A stretch of DNA of 35,919 nt from a virus, in IMG/VR virus record IMGVR_UViG_3300044712_000580, positions 1 through 35,919 of that record. The stretch is one strand, 5' to 3'. The position numbers were made by a program, and so were the translations under genes. Position 1 is the first letter of the stretch, and the number at the start of each line of letters is the position of its first letter. The notes beneath the pieces were generated by a model. The model saw only the letters and a list, made by a program, of their open reading frames with translations, ran no database searches and had not been told where the DNA came from. Positions 16,267 through 24,458 of the stretch are shown here, one piece after another.

Positions 16267-16336
16267 ATTACCTCCGCCGGTTCATCATTGAAATTTTCCG
16301 CAAAACAAATCAGACCGGCGAAGGGGTGCAGCCGCA

Positions 16337-16528
16337 TTATAACCCCCGTTGCTGCAAGGGTGTGCTTTCAATTTCTTTCGGCTTGCTTTTCTTTTGATAC
16401 TTGTAATTATTGCGCCGATACCATTTTGCCACCCTTTCGCGCTCGAATGACCGAACCTCATCATTGAGCCGGAACCCTGTTATCGGGTGGCCTTGTTCGG
16501 AATAGTTAAGAATTTGCATATTATGCAT
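16337..16528 (-). CDS. Hypothetical protein
   Basis: 63 aa from the ATG at 16528 (another ATG at 16519). Strongly basic C-terminus (AKWYRRNNYKYQKKSKPK). Overlaps the upstream small gene by 8 bp, so the two are probably cotranslated. Function unknown; position after the capsid gene would allow a small head or decoration protein, but it could equally bind nucleic acid. The 70 bp to the tRNA-like gene holds no feature. Confidence 0.5.
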   Translation of the reverse strand: MHNMQILNYSEQGHPITGFRLNDEVRSFERERVAKWYRRNNYKYQKKSKPKEIESTPLQQRGL

Positions 16529-16757
16529 TTTGAATGGTGATAGGTTCGTTGAAATCTTCGAATCGATCCATATACCAACCGGAAGCCCATGTCCCAAAAA
16601 CATTATTATCATCGGTTTCGTATCTGTCTGATTGATTTAGCGGAAGGCCAATGCAAGACCTGTAAAAGAAAAAAATATTTTCCGTACCCTTTTCTTTCAT
16701 TAATTTAGGGAACGGCTTTTCCTGCGGTTTAGATTCGCCAATCGTAACTTTTAGCAT
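16521..16757 (-). CDS. Hypothetical protein after the major capsid gene
   Basis: 78 aa from the ATG at 16757, chosen because it lies 16 bp downstream of a full Bacteroidota promoter; an upstream extension would run through that promoter. Sequence (MLKVTIGESKPQEKPFPKLM ... VFGTWASGWYMDRFEDFN) shows no known domain. First gene of a new transcription unit after the capsid terminator. Confidence 0.6.
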   Translation of the reverse strand: MLKVTIGESKPQEKPFPKLMKEKGTENIFFFYRSCIGLPLNQSDRYETDDNNVFGTWASGWYMDRFEDFNEPITIQNA

Positions 16758-16772
16758 AACGGTTAATTTTGA

Positions 16773-16803
16773 CAAATGTAAAACATAAAACCGATATTCC
16801 AAA
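16773..16803 (-). promoter_or_regulatory. Bacteroidota-type promoter, both elements present
   Basis: Minus strand: -33 TTTG (16803-16800), 19-bp spacer, -7 TACATTTG (16780-16773). It lies between the capsid terminator and the ATG at 16757, so it restarts transcription for the two small genes, the tRNA-like gene and perhaps the glycosylation operon. Confidence 0.8.
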
Positions 16804-16812
16804 CATTTAAAC

Positions 16813-16842
16813 AAAAAAAATTCCCGGTCAAAAGACCGGGAA
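16813..16842 (-). terminator. Strong rho-independent terminator after the major capsid gene
   Basis: Minus strand: TTCCCGGTC-TTTT-GACCGGGAA followed by eight T. Perfect 9-bp stem, 26 bp after the capsid stop codon. It ends the head operon and isolates high-level capsid expression from the genes beyond. Confidence 0.95.
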
Positions 16843-16868
16843 CCTTTTAAAACCAAACAAAACTGCTA

Positions 16869-18026
16869 TTAACCGCTAAAACCCATGTCAATCACGGAGA
16901 AAGCCGCCGGGCGTTCAATTGCAAAGCCAATGGTTGCTTCCGTACGGAAAGTAACACGGTTCTTTACAAAATCATCCTGATCAAACTCGGTTGAACGAAC
17001 ATTCAGCCCTTCGGATTGGATTTTCTTAAAGTACCTCCAATCACCCACTACGGCAGTGTCAGCAGCTACCCATGTAGCAGCGTAAACAGGTACGCCATTG
17101 ATGCGAAGGATTCCAAAGTTGTCAACCATAACGGCACCCGGAACGGTGTAACCGCTTGCAGTGTCCTGAGTAGCCATAAGGCTGTATATTACGCTCGGAC
17201 GGCACACGATACCGTTAACGCCATATTTCGCGTCACCCAGAATACCGATGGTTTCCAGCAGGCCGTTATAGCCGCCGGCAGTGCTACCAACCGTTGAAGC
17301 GGCGGCAACCAACGCGGCATAACCTTTGGTGTCCTCGGCATTGTAGTAATCTTCCGGCAGGTATTGTGCAAGGTAGCTTTCAAGTGCCGGGATGTTACGC
17401 AGCATATTGCGCGTCACCTTAGTGTAAGCGGCCAGTGTTTGCAGCGTAACGGTTACATCGGTCAGGTCGTAATCCCTGTTCGGCTTAACAATGTTCGAAT
17501 TGGGATGATCCCAGTCAAACGAACCCTCACCAATGCTTTCATCATGCCTGATGTAATGGTACAGGTCAGTTGCGCTCGGAACGGTTGCAATTAACTCGGT
17601 AAGGTGACGCGGTGCATTAGGCACGCCAACAATGCCGGGTGCATAAGTAGGCACACCACTTGAACCGGTCAGGTTGTTGGTGATGGTCATAACGCCAACC
17701 GATTTACTTTCAATCTGAAAGCCAACGGATGCAATCTGACGGTCTGCCAACTGCTTGAACTGGTCTGCGTTTTCCTTAACGGCTTTGCCAACTGCCTCGG
17801 CCCATGTGATGGTTTTGCTTTCTTTGGCCTTCATTTGGTCACCAATATTCTTATCAATGCCATCAAGCTGCTTTTGCATAGCCGCCAAAGTTTCATCCAA
17901 TTTTGCGCCCAAAGCCTTAACCTCGGTTGCATCTGCTTTGCCATCGGCAAGGCCCTTCACCTTTTCGGTGTAAAGTGTTTTCAGTTCCTCATATTGCTTA
18001 TTGAGGATGTCATTAATGTTTTCCAT
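16869..18026 (-). CDS. Major capsid protein (HK97 fold)
   Basis: 385 aa. Residues 1-~100 are a charged coiled-coil region (ILNKQYEELKTLYTEKVKG ... MQKQLDGIDKN), the delta/scaffold domain removed by the prohead protease. The mature part has the HK97 pattern: TLQTLAAYTKVTRNMLRNIP, SYLAQYLPEDYYNAEDTKGY, then GVPVYAATWVAADTAVVGDW and VRSTEFDQDDFVKNRVTFRT. Lies 3 bp after the protease gene and is followed by a strong terminator. Forms the icosahedral shell. Confidence 0.95.
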   Translation of the reverse strand: MENINDILNKQYEELKTLYTEKVKGLADGKADATEVKALGAKLDETLAAMQKQLDGIDKNIGDQMKAKESKTITWAEAVGKAVKENADQFKQLADRQIASVGFQIESKSVGVMTITNNLTGSSGVPTYAPGIVGVPNAPRHLTELIATVPSATDLYHYIRHDESIGEGSFDWDHPNSNIVKPNRDYDLTDVTVTLQTLAAYTKVTRNMLRNIPALESYLAQYLPEDYYNAEDTKGYAALVAAASTVGSTAGGYNGLLETIGILGDAKYGVNGIVCRPSVIYSLMATQDTASGYTVPGAVMVDNFGILRINGVPVYAATWVAADTAVVGDWRYFKKIQSEGLNVRSTEFDQDDFVKNRVTFRTEATIGFAIERPAAFSVIDMGFSG

Positions 18027-18028
18027 TT

Positions 18029-18730
18029 TTAAAGAAGATTTAATTTGTTTTTGAATTGTGTGAGTGCAAGGCTGACAGCTGTAACATCTACATCCGGCAA
18101 AGTGCTGTTAGGCGGCTTTGTGGTTTCTTTTTGTAGCTTTGTATATAGCTGTAAAAGCCCAATGTGAATTAGTTCGTTATCGCTTTTTTTGGCCAGGTTA
18201 GCAAGCTTTTCAATCATTTGCAGCGGATCCGTTTCATCACCAATTCCGGCCAAATCTTTTACCACCTGCATAGTGGGGGTGTTCGGATTTGCGCCCCAAA
18301 GAACGGCAGAACCCTCCCATAACATCGCTTCTTTAATCAGCCGGTAATTTCCTTTTTGCTCGCTGTCTACAATTGAAAACCCTACTGAATGCTCGGTTAT
18401 ATCCCCGCTTTCGTATAATGGCCAAATTGACTGCCAAAGGGGTGTATCTTTATAATCGGTTACGAAATACAAAAACTGTCCTTCCACGCCTATCTCTTTA
18501 GGCTTACCAAGTGCAGCGGAAAGGCTTGTGTGATGGTTGGTGAGGTGCCAAATTTGGTTACTGCCCGATGGCCCGCGCTCGCTGATTGTTTTGGTGAATG
18601 CCCTTATGTCGAAAACATCGCCATCCAAATCAATGTTATCAAAGGATGCAACGGCGACCTTAACCGCCTTTCCGGTCTGGTCAATGTCCAAAACGGCCTG
18701 CTTTACTTCCTTTGTTAAAAAGTTTCTCAT
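18029..18730 (-). CDS. HK97-family prohead protease
   Basis: 233 aa. Serine protease that matures the capsid by removing the delta domain. Family pattern: VAVASFDNIDLDGDVFDIRA, QIWHLTNHHTSLSAALGKP (catalytic His region), ITEHSVGFSIVD (catalytic Ser in HSVGF) and MLWEGSAVLWGANPNT (the usual E-x-S-x-V-x-x-P-A-N-P motif region). Directly precedes the capsid gene. A hairpin terminator lies upstream, so the pair needs its own promoter, which I could not place with confidence. Confidence 0.92.
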   Translation of the reverse strand: MRNFLTKEVKQAVLDIDQTGKAVKVAVASFDNIDLDGDVFDIRAFTKTISERGPSGSNQIWHLTNHHTSLSAALGKPKEIGVEGQFLYFVTDYKDTPLWQSIWPLYESGDITEHSVGFSIVDSEQKGNYRLIKEAMLWEGSAVLWGANPNTPTMQVVKDLAGIGDETDPLQMIEKLANLAKKSDNELIHIGLLQLYTKLQKETTKPPNSTLPDVDVTAVSLALTQFKNKLNLL

Positions 18731-18787
18731 ACCTGTAATTAGATAAATCTGATTAATACTACCAAGTAAGTATAATTAGTGCGAAAA

Positions 18788-18817
18788 AAAATACCCGTTA
18801 AGAATAACAGGTATTTT
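18788..18817. terminator. Bidirectional hairpin between endonuclease and protease
   Basis: AAAATACC-C-GTTA-AGAA-TAAC-A-GGTATTTT: 8-bp plus 4-bp stem. On the minus strand eight T follow (U-run), so it would stop transcription coming from the terminase-portal-MuF genes. On the plus strand it sits just upstream of the endonuclease promoter. Confidence 0.7.
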
Positions 18818-18819
18818 AG

Positions 18820-18827
18820 TATATTTG
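18820..18827 (+). promoter_or_regulatory. Promoter of the HNH endonuclease (TATATTTG)
   Basis: TATATTTG matches TAnnTTTG and lies 22 bp before the ATG at 18850. It gives this opposite-strand gene independent expression. No obvious -33 TTTG. Confidence 0.65.
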
Positions 18828-18849
18828 TAATTCCTCAAAAACAAATACA

Positions 18850-19401
18850 ATGACAAATTTACATGAAAATTGGTTACCAATTAATGGTTATTTAGGTGCT
18901 TATGAAGTAAGCGATTTAGGCAGGGTTAGAACTGTTGAAAGGTTTATTCCTAACCGTTACGGATTTAGAAGATTATCCCCAATAATAAGAAAGCAAAGAA
19001 AAGATAAGGGCGGCTATTTAATAGTTGACTTACGTTTTGATATGGGTATAGAATGTAAAAAAGTACATCGGCTTGTTGCTGAGGCATTTATTCCAAATCC
19101 AAAAAATCTTAAAGAGGTCAATCATATTGACCACAACAAAGAAAACAATTGTGTAAATAATTTGCAATGGGTTACGCGTTCTCAAAACGTAGCTCATACC
19201 GTTGAAAATAAAAAGCATTCATACGGTGAAAAACAATGGCAATCTATTTTAAAGGAATACCAAATTTTGGAAATAATTGAATTGAGAAAGTTAGGCAAAA
19301 CGCATAAACAAATAGCCGAAATTTACAACGTTTCACGCGGTACGATTACTTCCATATTTGTTGGCAGAAATTGGAAACACTTAACGCTTCCTTCTACTTA
19401 A
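18850..19401 (+). CDS. HNH homing endonuclease (NUMOD4 + HNH_3 + HTH)
   Basis: 183 aa. Residues 5-30 form a NUMOD4 domain (ENWLPINGYLGAYEVSDLGR). Residues ~70-115 form the HNH nuclease: VHRLVAEAFIPNPKN, VNHIDHNKENNCVNNLQWVT, RSQNVAHT. The C-terminus (ILEIIELRKLGKTHKQIAEI, YNVSRGTITSIF) is a helix-turn-helix for DNA recognition. Free-standing gene on the strand opposite to the late operon; its 3' end overlaps the MuF gene tail to tail by 21 bp. Such genes spread by cutting related phage genomes that lack them. Confidence 0.93.
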   Translation: MTNLHENWLPINGYLGAYEVSDLGRVRTVERFIPNRYGFRRLSPIIRKQRKDKGGYLIVDLRFDMGIECKKVHRLVAEAFIPNPKNLKEVNHIDHNKENNCVNNLQWVTRSQNVAHTVENKKHSYGEKQWQSILKEYQILEIIELRKLGKTHKQIAEIYNVSRGTITSIFVGRNWKHLTLPST

Positions 19402-20157
19402 AATTGTGCATCTGCAATTGCACACATCCCAAGGCCCTGCACCGTTGGTGGTATCTCCAGGGTAAAGCATTTGCGCCCCACTTCTCGGATCGGTAAACGG
19501 TACGCCATAATCGGTTCGCTTGCCGTCTAAATGCCGATGGTCAGCTTTATCTTTCGGATTCGTTCCCCTTGTCCGCTTATCTGTCGCGCTTACCCAAACC
19601 AATGTAACCGGATAAGGCAACTTCCCTGCAGCCTGATATTTAGCCCAACCAAGACTTTTATTTGTTTCAGTTCGGGCTATCAATGCTGCCCTTCGCTTAT
19701 CCTGCCCGCTTGCCTGCAATTCCCTGATAATGTCGGGATAACTTTTCCCATCCTGCAACCCTCGGTTAATAATGGCCGTTATGTATTTCCAAGTAGTTGA
19801 AGTTATATCCATCGTCAGGTTCTCTATAAACGTACTAAACCATTCTTCAATCATCGCTAACCACGCAGCAGATGCCCCAAATCCTATTCTTTTAACCTGC
19901 AATCCTGCGTTATAACTTGCCGCCGCCTCGGTACTTGCCACCTCTTTATATAGCCGTTCTAATATCCGCCGGATTGGTTGCTTGTCAATAACCGATGGCC
20001 CTATTGCGTTTGCAAGTGGTAAACCTGCCCGTTCAATCATGTCAAAAAACGGCTTTTTAGATCGCCGCAATGCCCAAAATATACGGTTACGCCATTCGGC
20101 CTCAAGTCGTTTTTGTTGCGAGATATGTTCCCGGCTTATCTGTCTGCGTGATGGCAT
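19381..20157 (-). CDS. MuF-like minor head (morphogenesis) protein
   Basis: 258 aa. Contains the phage Mu gpF-type core: RRAALIARTETNKSLGWAKY, TLVWVSATDKRTRGTNPKDK, ADHRHLDGKR and a C-terminal GPWDVCNCRCTILSRRKR (the family's PxxxxNCRC end). Associates with the portal and often helps DNA ejection. The start overlaps the portal stop by one base. Its last codons overlap the HNH endonuclease gene on the other strand. Confidence 0.88.
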   Translation of the reverse strand: MPSRRQISREHISQQKRLEAEWRNRIFWALRRSKKPFFDMIERAGLPLANAIGPSVIDKQPIRRILERLYKEVASTEAAASYNAGLQVKRIGFGASAAWLAMIEEWFSTFIENLTMDITSTTWKYITAIINRGLQDGKSYPDIIRELQASGQDKRRAALIARTETNKSLGWAKYQAAGKLPYPVTLVWVSATDKRTRGTNPKDKADHRHLDGKRTDYGVPFTDPRSGAQMLYPGDTTNGAGPWDVCNCRCTILSRRKR

Positions 20158-21536
20158 TATACGGTGTCATTGTCGGTGTCTTGATAATCGCAGGTAATGT
20201 CCAAATTATCGCTTCCTATTTCAGCATCTTGTATAGGCATGTATGAAGTTGGTATAAAAAACATATTCATTTCAGGCTCAGGCCTTTCATCATATTTCAA
20301 AATTGCCCTTCCCTCATTTCTGTTTAACAATCCCTCCCTAACTAATGTTACCGCGCTATCAGTTAGTTTCTTCATATCCTCCTGCATTTCGGGCAGTTCG
20401 GTTATGTCGAAATCGGCAACCAAATCAGGGCGGTTTAATTTGTAAGGCAGCAGCCAATTATTCAGAAATTCCCGATACATCACCAAATCCGGATAAATGG
20501 TGTTTGTCACCAGGTATTTGATGGCCTCAATTTGGTTATCATATTTATTGTCTGCCTGCAATAGCGCGGGCGGGTGGTTATAAGCTAATGCAATCCTTTG
20601 GTCGGTCAACGCCCCGCCCTCAATTAGTTTCATATCCACTGCGTCCAACCCCAATGATGTATAATCCATCGGGAAAGATACGGCCCCGTCTTTTCCCTTG
20701 TTGCTGTTGCCATTAAGAAATGCTTCAATGGTTCCCCTCATGCTATCCGCCTGCTGCTGATTTAGCGGTACTTCCTTAGGCATAAATACGCCCTTTGCCC
20801 CCCCATTCTCAAACATTTTTGCAATGGCTTTCTTTGCTTCCTGACTACCTTTTAAATCCAACAAAGCGGCTTTTAATGGGCTAAGGCCGTAAAGGTGACG
20901 GCCATCGCTTGTATAATCTGGATTTTGGTACTTTGCCATGTAACAATCCTCAACAGGTATTTCAGTTTGTTGAGTGGCCCCAAATGGAGAATAATAAATC
21001 TTTTCCGGCCCTGTTAATGATGCATTTGGCGTAATCGTTACCCATTGCGGGGCCAAGTTAGACATCGATAAAACCTTTGTTTTACTTGCCCCCATGTTTG
21101 TGTAAATCGGGCTGAATCCGGTAAGCTTAAGCCAAATTAACCACAATTTACGAAAATCGCTTTCGCTTTGGTAATCGTTTGGCTGCTGCAGTAATTTGTA
21201 AACCGGATCATTTTCGGGTACTTCATCCATTGCCGCCGCCTTCCTTATCATGGCCGACGGATTGTAATACTTGGTTTGATTAAGGTATTTTTGTGTGCTA
21301 TTGCCTTTCTGTTTATAGAGTCGAAAAGGTATTTGGGCGAATTTATCAGATTGAACTTTGGCAATATGGTGAACGGTACTATTGCCGTTAAACCCATCCC
21401 GGATAAAGGCGGTTATATTGCCCGGAATCATGGTCAAAACGCCGCCGTACCAAACCAATTCAAAAGGGAATTGCGCCCTCGGTTCAGGCGCTTTCTTTCT
21501 GTTTATTTCAAATCCTAATATTCTCATATTGCCCAA
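20157..21536 (-). CDS. Portal protein (HK97-type)
   Basis: 459 aa. Forms the dodecameric DNA channel. Family pattern: HHIAKVQSDKFAQIPFRLYK near residues 55-75, VYKLLQQPNDYQSESDFRKL, KAIAKMFENGGAKGVFMPKE, DMKLIEGGALTDQRIALAYN then HPPALL, and a C-terminal NWLLPYK with GLLNRNEGRAIL. Between large terminase (13-bp overlap) and MuF gene, the standard order. Confidence 0.95.
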   Translation of the reverse strand: MGNMRILGFEINRKKAPEPRAQFPFELVWYGGVLTMIPGNITAFIRDGFNGNSTVHHIAKVQSDKFAQIPFRLYKQKGNSTQKYLNQTKYYNPSAMIRKAAAMDEVPENDPVYKLLQQPNDYQSESDFRKLWLIWLKLTGFSPIYTNMGASKTKVLSMSNLAPQWVTITPNASLTGPEKIYYSPFGATQQTEIPVEDCYMAKYQNPDYTSDGRHLYGLSPLKAALLDLKGSQEAKKAIAKMFENGGAKGVFMPKEVPLNQQQADSMRGTIEAFLNGNSNKGKDGAVSFPMDYTSLGLDAVDMKLIEGGALTDQRIALAYNHPPALLQADNKYDNQIEAIKYLVTNTIYPDLVMYREFLNNWLLPYKLNRPDLVADFDITELPEMQEDMKKLTDSAVTLVREGLLNRNEGRAILKYDERPEPEMNMFFIPTSYMPIQDAEIGSDNLDITCDYQDTDNDTV

Positions 21537-22855
21537 TATTGCATTTTTGGGGTGAGTTCAAACCACATTCGCATCATTAATGCATCTGAATAGTCCGGCG
21601 ACCTTCCCAATAATTCTTTTACCTTATCTTTCGGTAAAACCTGCCTCTTACCGTCACCATCCATTTTGTATTGCTTTACCTGTTCTAAGTCTTGAGTAAG
21701 TAAATCTTTTGCTTCCTCACTACCCGGATCAACAAATATTTCATTCCTATTAACCTTATCGGCCAACATAAAATAACATTGGCTTTTAAGATTTGCATAA
21801 TTTTCCCTTTCGCCGGTATTGTTTGGATTTGGCAAAGGTGTACTATTGTTTACAAATCCATTGCAGTTTAATTCATCAACCACGCCACCGCCAACGCCAT
21901 CTTCATCAACAATAATATTTGAAAGCGGCACGCCGTAACTATTCCGTAATTTATTTATTTCCCTGCTTACTTCCGTAGTCTTTAAACCCTTAAATATGTG
22001 CAAAGCGCATTTCCACCCATCCCATAAGGCTAAAACCGTTTTATCCTTACCGAATCGGGCAACGTCACCTGTTATGTACTTTTCGCCGCCCTGAATAAAT
22101 GTGTTTGTAAAAATATTGCTGATTGACTCAAACTTAATCAATGCCGCCGGGTCATCGTCATATTCCCAATTTCCGTAAAGCAGCCTTTCTTTACTGTTTT
22201 TATCCAGTTTTAGCAGGTTATCATAATAGCTTTTATCAATGTCGGGATTATCCGTGACAAGGGATTGGATAAATTTTCGGTGAGGCAATAATGTGCCATC
22301 CCTATATGGTTTATAAAAGTCACGGTAAACCCAATTCTTAGCCGGGTTGCAAGTTATTAGCAGTTTTGGCACAATTCCGTATTCGGTTATGTTATGACGC
22401 ATCCGACTGCCTAAAATAGCCTTAGCCTTTGCCGTAACCTGGTTCCCTTCGTCAATAAACCCGCCTGTAATTTCCAAAGAACCTAATTCGTCAAAATCAG
22501 GGTCGGAAGGATAATATTGCAAATCCTTCATTAAAATTACCGACTTATTAGGGAAAAGTATGCAGTTTGGGTATTCTTTTTGCTGTGGGCTTGTAACGTG
22601 AAAATGTAAATCGGCCTTTAAACCCTGCATTTTTGCCATCTTGAGAAACGAAACAAAGGTTGTTTCTTTTAAAGTTTTCATCGATGCCCTACCCATTACC
22701 CACCGGCTTTCAGGGTATTTAAAGCACATTTTGGTAAGCCAATAACAGCCTAAAATAGATTTGCCGCCACCTGCACCGCCTCCAAAAAGCAGCTCGGTTG
22801 TTTGGTTATCCTGCAAATACCGTAAGGCAATAGATTGCTTTTGGTTCAATTTCAT
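21524..22855 (-). CDS. Terminase large subunit
   Basis: 443 aa. ATPase motor and nuclease for packaging. Walker A FGGGAGGGKS at 24-33; Walker B GGFIDEGNQ; C-terminal RNase H-like nuclease with GDVARFGKDKTVLALWDG, NIIVDEDGVGGGVVDEL and RSPDYSDALMMRMWF (the three acidic positions). Usual length for the Terminase_3/6 type. Overlaps small terminase by ATGA. Confidence 0.97.
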   Translation of the reverse strand: MKLNQKQSIALRYLQDNQTTELLFGGGAGGGKSILGCYWLTKMCFKYPESRWVMGRASMKTLKETTFVSFLKMAKMQGLKADLHFHVTSPQQKEYPNCILFPNKSVILMKDLQYYPSDPDFDELGSLEITGGFIDEGNQVTAKAKAILGSRMRHNITEYGIVPKLLITCNPAKNWVYRDFYKPYRDGTLLPHRKFIQSLVTDNPDIDKSYYDNLLKLDKNSKERLLYGNWEYDDDPAALIKFESISNIFTNTFIQGGEKYITGDVARFGKDKTVLALWDGWKCALHIFKGLKTTEVSREINKLRNSYGVPLSNIIVDEDGVGGGVVDELNCNGFVNNSTPLPNPNNTGERENYANLKSQCYFMLADKVNRNEIFVDPGSEEAKDLLTQDLEQVKQYKMDGDGKRQVLPKDKVKELLGRSPDYSDALMMRMWFELTPKMQYWAI

Positions 22856-23205
22856 TCGCTATATAGCTGCTCGTGCCAATTAATTGTCAATCCGCCGCTT
22901 TGCTCAATTTCCTGCTTATCCTTCCATCCCATGTTCTTTAGGGCAAATATTGCGCCGGTAACGGTATTGCCGGATAATTTAGCCTCGTAAGCCCTTTCAA
23001 CGGCCAGACGCGCTTTTTTTACAATGCAAGAAAACCCATCTCTTTTTTCATAATCATAAAGGCTTTGCCGGTCAGCAAAACCCAAATCAAAGGCAAGTCC
23101 GGTAATAGTAAAATCAAAATCAGGATTATCAAAAACCGCCTGAATTGCCTTAGCCATTTCTTCAGGCGTTTCAAAATGTGCCGGTCTGCCTCCTAAGTTT
23201 ACCAT
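22852..23205 (-). CDS. Terminase small subunit
   Basis: 117 aa. Begins MVNLGGRPAHFETPEEMAKA (the GRP...F/Y.. motif common in small terminases), then ITGLAFDLGFADRQSLYDYE (HTH-like) and GAIFALKNMGWKDKQEIEQS (typical C-terminal FxLKNxGWKDK). Recognises the packaging site and recruits the large subunit with which its stop overlaps. Confidence 0.92.
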   Translation of the reverse strand: MVNLGGRPAHFETPEEMAKAIQAVFDNPDFDFTITGLAFDLGFADRQSLYDYEKRDGFSCIVKKARLAVERAYEAKLSGNTVTGAIFALKNMGWKDKQEIEQSGGLTINWHEQLYSE

Positions 23206-23510
23206 GTCCCCCCCATTTCAATTTTGCTGCCATCCTTTGCCCAAATGGTGAATTTGCCCGGCATCGGCCCGACCTGATTAACGAAAAAGCTGCCGGATTT
23301 TGGCGCAACATCTACACTGGTTCCATAATAAAAATGGATCGTTTTTACCAGTTCCGGCCTGCTTACCCTTACATCGAATCGGGTTTTTGTAGCAAAACGT
23401 TCTGTATTCAGAACCTCAATGGACGGCTTTACGGTTTCCGGTTGCGCCGGTGAATCGCTTTTACTGCAAGCGGCAAATAAAACGGCAATAGCAAAAAGTA
23501 AGTTTTTCAT
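23199..23510 (-). CDS. Small lipoprotein, unknown function
   Basis: 103 aa from the ATG at 23510, chosen because it begins a lipoprotein signal (MKNLLFAIAVLFAACSKSDS; lipobox FAAC, Cys at 15). The mature part is short beta-type sequence (FDVRVSRPELVKTIHFYYGT, GKFTIWAKDG). Upstream TACATTTG promoter at 23526-23533. It overlaps small terminase by 7 bp. A lipoprotein at the head of a packaging operon could act in superinfection exclusion; this is a guess. Confidence 0.65.
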   Translation of the reverse strand: MKNLLFAIAVLFAACSKSDSPAQPETVKPSIEVLNTERFATKTRFDVRVSRPELVKTIHFYYGTSVDVAPKSGSFFVNQVGPMPGKFTIWAKDGSKIEMGGTW

Positions 23511-23525
23511 TTCGTTTGTTTTATA

Positions 23526-23533
23526 CAAATGTA
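23526..23533 (-). promoter_or_regulatory. Promoter for lipoprotein-terminase operon (TACATTTG)
   Basis: TACATTTG on the minus strand, 15 bp before the ATG at 23510. Likely start of the late packaging/head operon. The upstream -33 element is not clear. Confidence 0.65.
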
Positions 23534-23557
23534 TAAACTTTTTTATTTTTCCTATTG

Positions 23558-24163
23558 TTAAATTATTTTAGAATCAATTACCTGCACATCGCCAACTTCC
23601 ACAATACACACATTTTCGCTTGCCATTTGGCCAAGTAATTTGCCGGTAAATTGCTGCACTTCCTCTAATCGGTCAGCCATTTGGTCAGAATCGTGTGCAT
23701 CCATAAATAGCACAACCGGGATAGCCGCAACCACGCAGGAACGCTTAAACAATCCGCTTTGCCGTGAAAACGCATATTCAGCCTGCAAACGGAGCGATTG
23801 CATGGGCAAAGTTATGGTGCGGTGGTGAAAGGTGTCATAAACAGGTTTACCGGCTAAAATGGTTTGAATGATGGCTTCCATCTTATCGGTCAGTGTGTCC
23901 GGCATATCCTGAATGGATCGGCCTGCTGTTTGCGCTTTACGGTATTCCCGGAAAAATTTGCTTTTGTCGGAATGTACCTGGTTCCTCACCACCCCGCAGG
24001 CAAGGGGAAAACAATCGCCTGTAAAACCCTTTTTTGTAACGTATTTATCTAGTTCAATTAAGATAAAATGCTTTAAATCTTCCCGCAAATGTTCTGGTTC
24101 TTGTTTGCTGATAAGTTCCAAATATCGCTTATCGGTATATAATTTTTTTACATTTTCCTGCAT
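23558..24163 (-). CDS. Hypothetical protein, possibly regulatory
   Basis: 201 aa from the ATG at 24163; a longer frame from a TTG at 24262 would run back through the divergent promoter and the next gene, so it is rejected. N-terminal part (VKKLYTDKRYLELISKQEPE, DLKHFILIELDKYV) is helical and faintly recalls a sigma-factor region 2 start; the rest (LPMQSLRLQAEYAFSRQSG, CVVAAIPVVLFMDAHDSDQM) matches nothing I know. Divergent from the early operon and upstream of the late operon, a position suited to a late-gene activator. Confidence 0.55.
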   Translation of the reverse strand: MQENVKKLYTDKRYLELISKQEPEHLREDLKHFILIELDKYVTKKGFTGDCFPLACGVVRNQVHSDKSKFFREYRKAQTAGRSIQDMPDTLTDKMEAIIQTILAGKPVYDTFHHRTITLPMQSLRLQAEYAFSRQSGLFKRSCVVAAIPVVLFMDAHDSDQMADRLEEVQQFTGKLLGQMASENVCIVEVGDVQVIDSKII

Positions 24164-24165
24164 GA

Positions 24166-24198
24166 TTGACAAAACTAAGCAAATATTTTCTACATTTG
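24166..24198 (+). promoter_or_regulatory. Early promoter (TTGAC - 20 bp - TACATTTG)
   Basis: TTGAC at 24166-24170, 20-bp spacer, TACATTTG at 24191-24198, only 4 bp before the ATG at 24203. It drives the plus-strand early genes. The overlapping start of the divergent gene (24163) means both transcription units share this 40-bp space. Confidence 0.8.
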
Positions 24199-24202
24199 TA
24201 AA

Positions 24203-24433
24203 ATGGAAAAAAGAATTTATACAGGATTGCCGACAGATTTGGTTCCTATTGGCCCTACTCAATACGCCGAAATGATGGGAGTTACCCGCGCAACGGCCTG
24301 CAATTGGGCGCGAAATTGCTATGAAGGTAAATCAGAATTGCCCGCAAACGTAAAAAAGGTTGAACGCATGGGTGGCGTTTGGGTGCTTCATGTTCCTGCT
24401 GAATGGGCTAAAAGTGTGACCGATGTCACATAA
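24203..24433 (+). CDS. Small HTH-like DNA-binding protein
   Basis: 76 aa. QYAEMMGVTRATACNWARNC looks like an excisionase/MerR-type helix-turn-helix, followed by KKVERMGGVWVLHVPAEWAK, the wing-like hairpin in that group. First early gene, expressed from a near-leaderless promoter. Candidate regulator of the divergent switch; a recombination directionality role is less likely because no integrase was found. Confidence 0.6.
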   Translation: MEKRIYTGLPTDLVPIGPTQYAEMMGVTRATACNWARNCYEGKSELPANVKKVERMGGVWVLHVPAEWAKSVTDVT

Positions 24434-24458
24434 TAATTATTTTTTTGCCCGATTGTTT

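Noticed and set aside
16111-16467. Plus-strand 118-aa ORF beginning MESNHRSDRGRIRTC
   Set aside because: It is the antisense reading of the tRNA-like gene and the T-arm fragment; such peptides arise whenever tRNA genes are translated.
24203-24433. Excisionase/integrase system suggested by the small HTH protein
   Set aside because: No tyrosine or serine integrase motif was found anywhere, so there is no partner for an excisionase.
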